This document shows positions 1-8,984 of a stretch of DNA of 64,000 nucleotides, piece by piece; position 1 is the stretch's first letter, and each line of letters opens with the position of its first letter. The DNA is taken from the NCBI RefSeq assembly GCF_031326345.1, contig NZ_CP133671.1:6277001-6341000 (forward strand), read 5' to 3'. The notes under the pieces are model-generated. The model did no database searches. It saw only the letters and a program-made list of their open reading frames with translations, and was not told the DNA's origin. The translations under genes and the position numbers were made by a program. This stretch comes from Aureispira sp. CCB-E (GTDB lineage: Bacteria; Bacteroidota; Bacteroidia; Chitinophagales; Saprospiraceae).

Positions 1-539
1 GTTTTGGCAGAAGGTTCTACTTTTTCGACTTCCATCGGAACTTGCATTCGATTCCCTGTCGTATATTTTTCAACCAATGCATGATAAGCATCTAAATTTG
101 ATTTAGGAGTAGCATAAATTTTATGAACGGCATTTCCATATTTGTCAAAGAACTGAAGACTATGCATAACACGTTTGCCTGATTGAAAAACAGCAGCGTA
201 AACATGTGCCCAATTACTCAAAAAATAACGCAAGTCAATAATAGGGTTGTGTGCAATCCCCATTGGTGCTTTTTCCATAAAACTAACATTTTCATACACC
301 CCCTTGGTTTCGTGGACACCATGCTCGTTTCTAGTTAGTGCCATCACATGCCCCATTGCATGCACTTCCTTCAAAACTGCTTTAAAATTATTCCCCAAAT
401 AAGTCAATTGCTCTACTTCTGCTACTTCTAACAATTCCATTTCTGAAACTCCTAATGCAATAGAAATATCTCTGATTCGCGCTTTCGGATGTGCTTCTTT
501 ATACAATGTATATTGTTCTTTTAATGTGATTGTTTTCAT
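1..539 (-). CDS. hmuS: Hemin-degrading factor HmuS/HemS, N-terminal part (cut by window edge)
   Basis: The first 179 codons of a gene that runs off the left edge; no stop is visible. The protein opens with a helical segment containing KEAHPKARIRDISIALGVS, the usual N-terminus of the HemS/HmuS/ChuX family, followed by a stretch with MEKAPMGIAHNPIIDLRYF and a WAHVYAAVF segment seen in haem-binding HemS repeats. Family members bind haem delivered by the HmuTUV importer in the cytoplasm and traffic or degrade it. It is the last visible gene of a haem operon and lies 94 bp after hmuV; that gap holds a dispersed repeat (558-629). Family assignment is confident; whether the haem-degrading residues are intact cannot be seen because the C-terminal half is missing. 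Confidence 0.85.
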   Translation of the reverse strand, partial: MKTITLKEQYTLYKEAHPKARIRDISIALGVSEMELLEVAEVEQLTYLGNNFKAVLKEVHAMGHVMALTRNEHGVHETKGVYENVSFMEKAPMGIAHNPIIDLRYFLSNWAHVYAAVFQSGKRVMHSLQFFDKYGNAVHKIYATPKSNLDAYHALVEKYTTGNRMQVPMEVEKVEPSAK

Positions 540-557
540 AGTTGTAATTTTTATTCG

Positions 558-629
558 TAGTTAGCGTTGTTACTTCCTATGGTTGTGAGCTCACACAACT
601 CGGTTTGCAGCTACTACTTGGTCATTGAT
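558..629 (+). repeat. 72-bp dispersed repeat, copy between hmuV and hmuS
   Basis: Aligns without gaps with 54653-54724. Both copies are 72 bp, begin TAGTTAGC and end TTGAT, and differ at roughly a dozen positions, mostly transitions. It contains a GTGAGCTCAC palindrome. A related, partly matching piece lies in the opposite orientation near 20823-20890. Sitting between hmuV and hmuS, it may shape the mRNA between the two cistrons (inference). Confidence 0.7.
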
Positions 630-633
630 TTTG

Positions 634-1419
634 TTAATAAGTTGACACTTGCAAGCAATCAAAAATTGGATGCGTTTGTATGATAGAAGAAACGCCAAAA
701 GTTTGCTTAATCCAATCGGTTGTCAAAACTTCTAAAGGTGTTCCTACGGTTAATAATTCGCCCTTTTTTAGTAAGGCAATTTTTGTAGCATATCGAGCTG
801 CTAAATTCATATCGTGCAAAACAGCTAGAACCGTTAAGCCATGCTGTTGTACCCTATCTTGTAATAGTTCTAATAAAATATGTTGATAAGCAATATCTAG
901 ATTAGAAGTAGGCTCATCCAAAAACAGTAATTTAGATTGTTCGGCATTGCTCTCCCACACTTGCGCTAAAACACGGGCAATGTGTACTCGTTGCTGTTCG
1001 CCCCCCGATAGACAAGTAATATCTTCTTCGGCATATTGAGCAACTCCCATTAAATCTAACAATTCATAGGCTATTGCCACATCTTTTGTATTAGGCTTAG
1101 CTCCTTGGGTATAAGGATAACGTCCCAACAAAACAACATCTAGTACATTCATTGGAAAAACTAGAAAGGTATGTTGAGATAAAACGGCTCGTTGTTGAGA
1201 CAAGGCTATTTGTGTCCAATAATTCAAATCTTCTCCTTTAAACGAAATTTGACCTTTGTGATATGGCAAACTTCTAGCTAATGTCTTTAGTAAGGTTGAC
1301 TTACCAGCTCCATTGCCTCCCAAAAGCACCATAAAGTCACCATGATCCAAATCAAAGTTAATCCCTTTTAACAACTGTTTTCTATTTAAACAGACACTTA
1401 TGTTATTAACATTCAACAT
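634..1419 (-). CDS. hmuV: Haem ABC transporter ATP-binding protein HmuV
   Basis: ABC-type ATPase energising haem import through HmuU. Visible motifs are Walker A GGNGAGKST (residues 34-42 from this start), the signature LSGGEQQR, Walker B LLFLDEP and the switch histidine in AVLHD. About 261 residues fits the HmuV/FecE size. I place the start at the ATG ending at 1419 because the family begins MLxVxNISV right there; an in-frame ATG at 1464 would add 15 residues that look unlike the family. It follows hmuU after about 80 bp and precedes hmuS, giving the standard hmuTUVS order. Haem rather than siderophore specificity rests on the HmuS and HmuY neighbours. Confidence 0.92.
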   Translation of the reverse strand: MLNVNNISVCLNRKQLLKGINFDLDHGDFMVLLGGNGAGKSTLLKTLARSLPYHKGQISFKGEDLNYWTQIALSQQRAVLSQHTFLVFPMNVLDVVLLGRYPYTQGAKPNTKDVAIAYELLDLMGVAQYAEEDITCLSGGEQQRVHIARVLAQVWESNAEQSKLLFLDEPTSNLDIAYQHILLELLQDRVQQHGLTVLAVLHDMNLAARYATKIALLKKGELLTVGTPLEVLTTDWIKQTFGVSSIIQTHPIFDCLQVSTY

Positions 1420-1500
1420 AGTTTTACATTTTATATTAACTGTATAGTACACACTGGACAACACGCAATAGCACCATAGCCAAGCAATGGACGATTGATT

Positions 1501-2565
1501 TTAATAACCAACAGACTTTTGCTTGATTAATAACCAAAGAAAAAAAGGAGCGCCTAGTAGTGCTGTTAAAATACCTATCGGTAGTTCAGCTGGAGCAACG
1601 ACTGTTCGAGCAACTGTATCAGCCAAACTCAATAGTACGGCTCCCAACAGACCTGTATACAGGACATTTTTTGCAAATGAGGTTTCTTTGAAATAAATCC
1701 GCACCAAATGAGGAACCATTAAACCAACAAAACCAATTAATCCTGTAAAGGCAACACAAACACCAACCATCAAAACCACCCAAATCACAACCCTTCTTTT
1801 TATCTTTTCTACTTCTACTCCAAGATAACTTGCCTCTTGATCTCCCAATTGCATAATTTCCAATTGTTTGGCCGACCGAATAATGCCGATCATTGAAAGC
1901 AAAATTATAAAGGCTAATAAACTAACAATTCCCCAATTAGCACCGCTCAAAGAGCCAAAACTCCAGAAAGTAATATCTCTCAATTGTGCTTCTGTAGCAT
2001 AAAAAATCAAAATACCTGTTAAACCTCCTCCTAATGCGGTCATCGCTACTCCTGCTAGTAACATAACACTAACAGCTGTACGACCATTCTGAGTTGATAA
2101 GTTATAAACAAAGGCAGTTGCCAATAAACCGCCCAAAAAAGAGGCACAAGACAAACCTATATAATGCCCCAAAATTCCTAAATCAATTGGCAAATAGTCT
2201 TTTAGTACAATAAAGGCAGCAGCTAAAAACATCGCCCCACTCGAAATACCAATCAAACCTGGTTCTGCTAAGGGGTTTCTAAAAACAACTTGTATCGCTG
2301 CCCCTGATATAGCCAACGCTGCTCCAACTAGTAAACCAAGCATAATGCGAGGCAGCCGAATCTGGCCAATCAAAAACACACTGCTTTCATCCACCTCCTT
2401 GGCAGTTAACCAACTTCCTAAAATATGTATCATCTCTTGAAATGAAATAGAGTAAGCTCCCACGCAAAGGGAAAAAAAGACAGTGCATAAAAGTAGCAAA
2501 CTTAACTTTACAACAATGGAAATAGGTGCTTTGGTGGAAGCCATAAATACTCTATTCAACTTCAT
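1501..2565 (-). CDS. hmuU: Haem ABC transporter permease HmuU (FecCD family)
   Basis: Polytopic inner-membrane permease of the FecCD/BtuC family, 354 residues, about ten hydrophobic segments. Family hallmarks include RLPRIMLGLLVGAALAISG near residues 70-88, the following FRNPLAEPGLIG, and GLIGFVGLMVPHLVR in the C-terminal third, where the cytoplasmic loop contacts the ATPase. Its start overlaps the end of hmuT by 14 bp, so translation of the two is probably coupled. An in-frame Met at residue 8 (MASTKAPI) is an alternative start. Confidence 0.92.
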   Translation of the reverse strand: MKLNRVFMASTKAPISIVVKLSLLLLCTVFFSLCVGAYSISFQEMIHILGSWLTAKEVDESSVFLIGQIRLPRIMLGLLVGAALAISGAAIQVVFRNPLAEPGLIGISSGAMFLAAAFIVLKDYLPIDLGILGHYIGLSCASFLGGLLATAFVYNLSTQNGRTAVSVMLLAGVAMTALGGGLTGILIFYATEAQLRDITFWSFGSLSGANWGIVSLLAFIILLSMIGIIRSAKQLEIMQLGDQEASYLGVEVEKIKRRVVIWVVLMVGVCVAFTGLIGFVGLMVPHLVRIYFKETSFAKNVLYTGLLGAVLLSLADTVARTVVAPAELPIGILTALLGAPFFLWLLIKQKSVGY

Positions 2566-3499
2566 TTAACAAACTTAATTCTTTTTGATGTAGTGCTGTT
2601 GCCAATTCTAAAATGGCATCGCTAGATCTTGGACCAAACCCTGATAAGTAAAGGGCTTCCATGGTAATAATCCGACGATTTTGACCAGCAGGTGTTTGCG
2701 ACACACTAGGTATTCCTAACAATTGTTCTTCTCCTGATTTATTATTAGTCGCATCTCTCAAACTCGCCAATCCTGAATCAAACATCAAGATCACTTCTGG
2801 TTGATATTGCAACAAAGCTTCTGGTGTTAATGGTTTAAATGCCTCAAATTCCTGAACAACAGGATTTCCTCCTGCTAAAGTAATAGCTGCTTCTGCAAAG
2901 GTATTTTTACCTGCCACCATCATAGCTTGTGCCCCACGAGCATAAATAAACAGCACCTTAGGTCGCTCTGTTGTTTGGCTCAAAATGCGTTCTAGTTGCT
3001 GCTTGTTTTTTGAGATTTTAGCCTTCAAAGCATCTGTTTCAATGCTTTTTTCTAATACTGTCTCTAACTGCTCTGCAACTTCCAATGATCCTTCCAAGGT
3101 ATGAGGAACTTTTATTGTTTTAATTTTAATCCCTGAAGCTTCCAAACCACTCAAAGCTTTATTGCCTTGCATTTTTTCGTCCATCAAGATAAGGTTAGGC
3201 TTTAATGCCAAAATTGCCTCGGTGTTGAGTTGACTACTATGCCCTAAATTAGGAATGGACTTAGTTCCTTCAGGATAATTACTCGTTACATCTACCCCTA
3301 CAATACTCTCTTCCAAACCAAATTCATAAAGTAACTCCGTAATCGTTCCGTTTAGAGAAACAATGCGCCACTCTTTTTCTTCTGTGACATCCGCAGGTGT
3401 ATCTGCAACTTGACTATCTGTTGACGCTTCGGAACTACAAGAACTGACAGTTAATAATAGTCCAACTATTAAGATCCAATATATTGATATTGATTTCAT
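2552..3499 (-). CDS. hmuT: Haem-binding lipoprotein HmuT (ABC transporter substrate-binding protein)
   Basis: Substrate-binding protein of the BtuF/HmuT (TroA-like) fold, 315 residues. A lipoprotein signal peptide ends in LTVSSC, predicting lipidated Cys21. The first lobe begins RIVSLNGTITELLYEFGLE, typical of haem and cobalamin binding proteins; the second lobe includes the region around TPEALLQYQPEVILMFDSG. The periplasmic protein would hand haem to HmuUV. It follows the HmuY-like gene after about 100 bp and overlaps hmuU. Cobalamin or siderophore binding is possible by fold alone, but the HmuY and HmuS neighbours favour haem. Confidence 0.9.
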   Translation of the reverse strand: MKSISIYWILIVGLLLTVSSCSSEASTDSQVADTPADVTEEKEWRIVSLNGTITELLYEFGLEESIVGVDVTSNYPEGTKSIPNLGHSSQLNTEAILALKPNLILMDEKMQGNKALSGLEASGIKIKTIKVPHTLEGSLEVAEQLETVLEKSIETDALKAKISKNKQQLERILSQTTERPKVLFIYARGAQAMMVAGKNTFAEAAITLAGGNPVVQEFEAFKPLTPEALLQYQPEVILMFDSGLASLRDATNNKSGEEQLLGIPSVSQTPAGQNRRIITMEALYLSGFGPRSSDAILELATALHQKELSLLNEVE

Positions 3500-3599
3500 T
3501 GTATGTTTATTATATTGCTTTGCGGCAAGACTGTGTCAAACGAATCCACCATATCACTGGCAAAAATGTTAGTCGTGCCTAAAATTGATTACTAGGCTA

Positions 3600-4871
3600 C
3601 TATTTGATCAGGATAGATTGACTTTTTAACACTTGGTCTGATTGTAGTGTCAATACATAGTTTCCTGCTTCAAAACTTGATACATTAAGTTCCACTCCAT
3701 TCAAACCAGATTGAGCATCCACTGTTTTTTCAACCAATAACCTTCCTAATATGTCTCTTAACTCTATCTTTAAGTTTTCTTCTGCTTGAGCTAAAGTAAA
3801 TGTGATGTTTACATAATCAGAAGCAGGGTTGGGAAAAGCTTGGAATTGTTCTAAAAGACGGTATTTTTGAGTTGACTCAATAGAAGTCCACTGCCCTATA
3901 TGTGTCTTGACAAACGTTCCTTGCCCTGTTGAAGAGCCTTGAAAATCTACAAATTGGATTTTGTACAAAGTACTATCTGCTGTCTTAACAAAATATACAC
4001 GATCAGCATCTACTGTCCAACCATTTGAAAAATCATAGGCTTTCCAATCGTGCCCAATCGCTGTCAAACTATCGGCAGTTGTTGTGTAATTTGCAGGATC
4101 GACTGTAGCAGGATTAATACCATCCGCTAAGGCTATTTCTACCTTATCATTTGTCAAAATTCCTGTCACTGTATATGGCATTGGTGCTCCAGAGCTATAC
4201 AAAGTTGTTTCATAACGGGTAAACACCCAATCCCAACCTGTAGCAGGTTCTACTGTTACTGTTGTATTTGTTGTAAAAGAAAAATAAGCTAAGGTTTGAT
4301 CGGGATAAGCACTTTTACTAATTGTTTTTTGCTGCAAATTAGTGCCATCAAAGTCTGCATATCTAAAGGAATAACTACCTCCAGCTAATTCATCGATAAA
4401 TAGCTTTTTGTAAGTTCCATTCGGTAATTCGATGGCATATAAAGCTGTTCCTTCTACTTTGTGGTTGGTCATGTTGTATGTTCCCCAACCATAGTCTGCC
4501 CAGTTAGAAGCCACTTTAATGCTGTTCAAAGCGCCTTCTTTCCAAGACTGTTCTGTGTTCTTTAGCTCGTCTCCCAAATCAGCAGTTACGATATTATCTC
4601 CAAATGTTTTATTGGGGATATGATATACCTTGGGTGCTGTTCCCGAAAAAGAAGCTCCTTCGTTGATAAATATTCCTGCATCTGTTCCTCCTATTACACT
4701 AAAAGCAATATCCCAAGTAGTATGTGCCACATCTGTTGTAACATCGGTAGCTAGATTGTAATACTGACTATTGGCATAAGCTGCGCCAGCTGAAAAATTG
4801 TGGGTGGTCTGACCATAAAGGCAACTACTGCCCAAACACAAAAATAGAGTTAGTTGAAGTAGTGTTTTCAT
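3600..4871 (-). CDS. HmuY-like haem-binding protein with T9SS C-terminal sorting domain
   Basis: Secreted 423-residue protein. A cleavable signal peptide ends near GSSCLYGQ, followed by a HmuY-like region: the TTWDIAFSV..GGTDAGIFINEG stretch and the later DRVYFVKTADSTLYKIQFVDF match the core strands of the HmuY beta-fold. The last ~80 residues are a type A T9SS sorting domain (FPNPASDY, LRDILGRLL, GNYVLTL, ending SILIK), so the product should be exported by T9SS and attached to or released from the surface. Porphyromonas HmuY is a lipoprotein of about 200 residues, so this T9SS version is a different anchoring solution. It heads the hmu operon and would capture haem outside the cell (inference). 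Confidence 0.85.
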   Translation of the reverse strand: MKTLLQLTLFLCLGSSCLYGQTTHNFSAGAAYANSQYYNLATDVTTDVAHTTWDIAFSVIGGTDAGIFINEGASFSGTAPKVYHIPNKTFGDNIVTADLGDELKNTEQSWKEGALNSIKVASNWADYGWGTYNMTNHKVEGTALYAIELPNGTYKKLFIDELAGGSYSFRYADFDGTNLQQKTISKSAYPDQTLAYFSFTTNTTVTVEPATGWDWVFTRYETTLYSSGAPMPYTVTGILTNDKVEIALADGINPATVDPANYTTTADSLTAIGHDWKAYDFSNGWTVDADRVYFVKTADSTLYKIQFVDFQGSSTGQGTFVKTHIGQWTSIESTQKYRLLEQFQAFPNPASDYVNITFTLAQAEENLKIELRDILGRLLVEKTVDAQSGLNGVELNVSSFEAGNYVLTLQSDQVLKSQSILIK

Positions 4872-4892
4872 TTTTATATAATTATTAATATT

Positions 4893-4963
4893 AAGTCTAA
4901 ATAAAAGTAACGCACCGCAAATGTAGTTCTGAATTTCTAAAAAACCAATTTTTATTTAGACTT
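4893..4963 (-). promoter_or_regulatory. Promoter of the hmu operon with flanking inverted repeat
   Basis: On the minus strand ATTG (4949-4946) is followed after exactly 20 bp by TACATTTG (4925-4918), matching the Bacteroidota -33/-7 pattern, about 45 bp upstream of the HmuY-like start codon. The promoter is bracketed by a perfect 14-bp inverted repeat, AAGTCTAAATAAAA at 4893-4906 and its complement at 4950-4963. One arm covers the early transcript and the other the region just upstream of -33. A pair of repressor half-sites responding to iron is the natural reading, but the regulator is unknown. Confidence 0.65.
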
Positions 4964-5410
4964 ATTATAAACAATAAAAAACAAAAACCATCTAAATGGT
5001 TATAAATAAATCATTTAAGCTAACAAAAGTATCTGGACTTTAACATATGAAGCAATTTAGATTTATTTACCTCCAAAATCACTTATTGGATTAGTTTTAT
5101 TACTTCCTTTAATAAACTCAGTTTGCTGCGACTATGTGATACTTCTTGAGGATTGCGTTGTTGATAAACAGCCTAATGATTTTGATTATCTCTTTTTTAT
5201 GCGTAAATTGAAGTAGGTATCTATTTTATACTAGTTTGTATCGTCAATACAAACTATGAATATAAGCTTGCTTATAACTGCTTGAAAGAAAACTCTATTA
5301 ACTCCTCCCTGAGTAATCTTGATAGTTTGGAGTAGTTGTATTTGAGATATGGACTAGTATTTTATGGGGAGAATATGCACAACGCATGGACAAAAATATT
5401 TTTAATAAAA
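4964..5410. other. Intergenic region without recognised genes
   Basis: AT-rich stretch between the hmu promoter and the terminator of the next minus-strand gene. A faint resemblance to the 72-bp repeat is present around 5110-5140 (a piece near TTTGCTGCGACTA), too decayed to call. No open frame with coding character was seen. Confidence 0.4.
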
Positions 5411-5453
5411 ATAAAAAAGTCACCTTGAAGATATTGATATCTTCATAGGTGAC
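5411..5453 (-). terminator. Rho-independent terminator of the T9SS pseudogene
   Basis: Arms 5419-5434 and 5437-5453 pair over 16 bp with one bulged base and a two-base turn; on the minus strand the hairpin is followed by a run of T (5418-5413). Lies about 80 bp after the stop codon at 5536. Confidence 0.85.
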
Positions 5454-5535
5454 TCTTCATGTTATAGTAAGGCAATACAAGACCTTCTATAACATTACAA
5501 ACGGAACTATTAGCCTAAGTAACTTACAATTGATA

Positions 5536-6252
5536 TTAATGTACGACAATACGTTTTGTCAGCCAACCACGATCGGTTTTAACTCTTAAACTAAAGATTC
5601 CTGTGCCAAAATCCATAGGGATTCTTTTTCTTGGTTCGTGCCATTGTCGCGCATGTTTTCCATAGCGATTAATGACTTCAATATGCTCAATTCCCTCTAT
5701 ATTCATCAGTACCAGCGTTTGATTTTCATATACAGGATTAGGAGCAACAACAAATGCTTCTTTATCTCTTTCTGTAGAAACAACAACAGATTCTGAATAC
5801 GAATGATCCTTATTAAATCCTACTTGTTTGATTCTATAATGGTTATACCCTACCAATGGTCGCTTGTCAATAAATTGATAGTTTTGAATAACATCTGCAC
5901 TTCCATTGCTTTCTACAACGCCTATTGTTTCCCAATAAACGCCCGTTTCAGAATGTTGTATTTCAAAATAATTATTATTCATTTCTAGTGCTGTTGACCA
6001 AGTTACCCTTATTTCGTAAGGACGTACTAGCTCAGCATCTACACTTTCAAATTTCACCAAAGAAGCATTTTCACAATACAAGCGTTCCAAATCCCAAACA
6101 CTGATTTCTGGTGTATAATTGACGATTGCTGCATTAAAGTTTGTTCATGTAGGCTGCTGAATCAAATTATTGTTTTCTAAAACTTGACTACTCGCTGAAA
6201 AAAAGCTGGTCATCAAAAATAAAGTGGTATATAATGTTGATATAATTTTCAT
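5536..6252 (-). pseudogene. T9SS-sorted surface protein gene interrupted by an in-frame TGA
   Basis: From the ATG at 6252 the frame encodes a good signal peptide (MKIISTLYTTLFLMTSFFSA), then reaches TGA at 6147-6145 (codon 36). The same frame stays open through codon 55 (6090) to the stop at 5536. The downstream part has a fibronectin-like segment (VTWSTALEMNNNYFEIQHS, HYRIKQV) and a C-terminal T9SS sorting domain (VAPNPV..., ending TKRIVVH), so without the TGA it would be a normal ~238-residue secreted protein. A single change such as TGG to TGA explains it. Either the gene is inactivated, the base is a sequencing error, or the stop is read through. An internal start at 6090 would lack the signal peptide and give no secreted product. 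Confidence 0.75.
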
Positions 6253-6574
6253 AATTCATTTTCTTTTAAGAGACTAGAACACTTTTCATTCAAAGTCACA
6301 AAACTTTACAAAAAAACAAAAATTACAACTTCAAAAAGCATCCTTATAATACATTTATACTATTATAACAAGCAAAACAGGATAATTGTTTAATTAAAAT
6401 AAAAAAAATATTTTACATATAAAAAACACTACACTTCATTTCATTTACTAACAAAATAACCTAACTCTATGTTAACTAATTTTATTAAACTCAATAGTTC
6501 ATTACACTTACCCAATAAGCTTGTCATATGTAATACAAAACCCAGAGTTACAAATGTAGTGAATAAAGCTATCG
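6253..6574. other. Intergenic region, nothing recognised
   Basis: About 320 bp, very AT-rich, between the pseudogene start and the end of ccoI. It presumably holds the pseudogene's promoter, but no clear TAnnTTTG box or hairpin was found. Confidence 0.4.
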
Positions 6575-8974
6575 CTATCTCCTAGCAATCCAATTGGTCA
6601 AAATAGTTGTAAAAATAATAATAGAAATAGAACTTAACGGCATGAGTATCGCCGCAATAACAGGCGTTAACAATCCTTGCACAGCAAAGAATAAACCAAC
6701 ACTATTATATAGTAAAGAGAGTATAAAGCTAGCTTTGACAACTGACAAGGTACGTTGAGCAACAGTAGTATAGTGGTTTAAATTACTAATTTTGGAAGCT
6801 TCTAAGATGCCATCACTGGCAGGCGAAAAACTATGCACGTCGTTGGCGACAGCTATACCTACATCTGCCTGTTGCAAGGCTCCTGCATCATTTAACCCAT
6901 CACCTATCATTAATACTTTTTTTCCAGTTTGTTGCAATATCTTTACATAGTTTAATTTATCAACAGGAGTTTGTTGAAAATGCAAACTCTCATGCGCAGG
7001 AAAAAGATGCTGTAAATAAGCTCGATCTGCATCATTATCTCCAGATAGAAGGTGCAGCGTAAAATCTTTACTCAAATTTTCTAGCACCGTCTCTATGTTT
7101 TTTCGATATTCTTTTTTTATGATAAAATACCCCAAACAATAATGGTCAATTGCTACATACACTGCCGTTGTCAAGCCTTCCATTTGATAGGCTGACTTTC
7201 CTACAAACTTAGAAGATCCTACTTCTAGGAAATGGTCGTCAATCCAAGCTTCGATCCCTTGACCACTTGTTTCCACAAATGCTTTTATTGGAAAATCTTT
7301 TTGGGTATCTACAAAATCTAGCCCCTGAATGTATTTTGCCAACATTTGACTCAACGGATGAGTTGAGTTCTGCACCAAAGCATAAATTTGTTGATAATGA
7401 ATTTCGGATAATGTCTCGCCAACAAATTGAACATTGGCAACATCATTGGTGGTCAAGGTGCCTGTTTTATCAAAAATAACATCCGTCACTTCTGCCAACT
7501 GTTCTACAGCCAAAGCATTTTTAAGAAACAATCCTTTTTGACCAAACAGCCGCAATACATTTCCAAAAGCAAATGGGGCTGACAGTGCCAAGGCACAAGG
7601 ACAAGCAATAATTAATACTGCGCTAAAAGAGAGCAATGCAATAGATGCATCCACCCACAACCAATACAATAATGTTAGCATTGCTATACTCAATATACTA
7701 ATGGTAAAATAGCGGCTAATGGCATCTACTGTTTTGGACAATACCGCTGTTTTTTCTTCCTGAAAAACAGGTTGGTTCCATAGTTGTGTAAAATAGCTTT
7801 GGTTAACTTCTTGGAGTACTTCTAGTGTAATAACGTGTCCAATTTGTCGACCTCCTGCATATAATTTATCTCCTTCTTTTTTGGAAATGGCAATCGACTC
7901 CCCTGACACAAAGCTATAATCTATCGAAGCCTCTTTGCTTTTTAGGATGCTATCAGTTGGAATAATTTCTTGATTTCTAATTTTAATAACATCCCCTACT
8001 TTCAACTGTTCTATCAACACCTGCTTTTCGCTTCCATCTGAATTTACTTTGGTAGTTGCAATTGGGAAGTAGGCAGTATAATCTCGTTCAAAAGATAAGG
8101 ATTCATACGTTCTATTTTGATACCATTTTCCAATTAACAAAAAGAAAATGAGCCCCGCAAAGGAGTCCATATACCCCGCCCCCGTTTGAGTAAATATTTC
8201 ATAACTACTCCGCGTAAACAAGGCAATTATTCCCAAAGCAATGGGCACATCAATCCCAATCATTTTTTGTTGCAAACTAGCAAGAGCAGACTTTAAATAA
8301 TCTTGTGCACAGTACAACAAAACAGGCAATGCCAACAAGAAATTCAGCCAACCAAAAAAGGTTTTGTAGTTGACCAAATCATTCTCATTGACAATAAAAT
8401 ATTCGGGAAAACTTAGCAGCATGATATTTCCAAAACAAAACCCTGCTAAGCCTATTTTTAGATAAAGCTTTCTATTGATAGACTTCTTTTTTGATGTCTT
8501 GTTTGGTGTCAAATCAGGCGTATATCCTATTTTAACCAACAGCTCTACCAAAGCTCTCAGCGAAAGCCTTCTATCATCAAATGTTATGGCTGCTTCTCGA
8601 CGAACAAAGTCTACTAAAACCTGTTCAATGGCAGGATTTATACGAGGCAAATTTTCAAGCAAATACACACAAGAACTACAATGAATACTAGGGATTGTAA
8701 TTGTAATTTTAGAACAGCCCTCTTCTCTAAAATTAAGCAAAGCTTCTTGGACTTCAGGCAAATCTAAATAAGCGTATTGCTCCTTAGAGTTTTCTTGTCG
8801 AACGGCATTCCCAGGACGGGATTCAAGTTGGTAATAAGCATCTAAATTATTCTCACTTAGCAACTCATACACCATTTTGCAACCATCACAACAAAAATGC
8901 TTTTCTTGAACTTTTATTGCTTCTGTTTCGCAATCTTCTCCACAGTGATAACATTGAATTTCGCAGGCAACCAT
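6575..8974 (-). CDS. ccoI: Copper-translocating P-type ATPase CcoI (FixI-type, cbb3 oxidase assembly)
   Basis: 799-residue P1B ATPase. N-terminal cysteine-rich motif CYHCGEDC with CCDGC (residues ~8-32, CcoI/FixI-type), an HMA-like domain with IHCSSC (~97-102), then membrane helices, the CPCALALSAP metal channel motif, DKTGTLTT phosphorylation site and GDGLNDAGALQQADVGIAV hinge. Such pumps export Cu(I) to supply the CuB site of cbb3 oxidase. The N-terminal CxxC-type region and the surrounding cco genes favour CcoI over a detoxifying CopA. It lies 10 bp downstream of a 71-residue membrane peptide and is probably co-transcribed with it; the cco structural genes run in the opposite direction from the shared upstream region. 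Confidence 0.93.
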   Translation of the reverse strand: MVACEIQCYHCGEDCETEAIKVQEKHFCCDGCKMVYELLSENNLDAYYQLESRPGNAVRQENSKEQYAYLDLPEVQEALLNFREEGCSKITITIPSIHCSSCVYLLENLPRINPAIEQVLVDFVRREAAITFDDRRLSLRALVELLVKIGYTPDLTPNKTSKKKSINRKLYLKIGLAGFCFGNIMLLSFPEYFIVNENDLVNYKTFFGWLNFLLALPVLLYCAQDYLKSALASLQQKMIGIDVPIALGIIALFTRSSYEIFTQTGAGYMDSFAGLIFFLLIGKWYQNRTYESLSFERDYTAYFPIATTKVNSDGSEKQVLIEQLKVGDVIKIRNQEIIPTDSILKSKEASIDYSFVSGESIAISKKEGDKLYAGGRQIGHVITLEVLQEVNQSYFTQLWNQPVFQEEKTAVLSKTVDAISRYFTISILSIAMLTLLYWLWVDASIALLSFSAVLIIACPCALALSAPFAFGNVLRLFGQKGLFLKNALAVEQLAEVTDVIFDKTGTLTTNDVANVQFVGETLSEIHYQQIYALVQNSTHPLSQMLAKYIQGLDFVDTQKDFPIKAFVETSGQGIEAWIDDHFLEVGSSKFVGKSAYQMEGLTTAVYVAIDHYCLGYFIIKKEYRKNIETVLENLSKDFTLHLLSGDNDADRAYLQHLFPAHESLHFQQTPVDKLNYVKILQQTGKKVLMIGDGLNDAGALQQADVGIAVANDVHSFSPASDGILEASKISNLNHYTTVAQRTLSVVKASFILSLLYNSVGLFFAVQGLLTPVIAAILMPLSSISIIIFTTILTNWIARR

Positions 8975-8984
8975 AACATTTATT

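Noticed and set aside
6575-8974. CopA-type copper-resistance ATPase
   Set aside because: The N-terminal CxxC-type metal region and the cbb3 gene context fit CcoI/FixI better.
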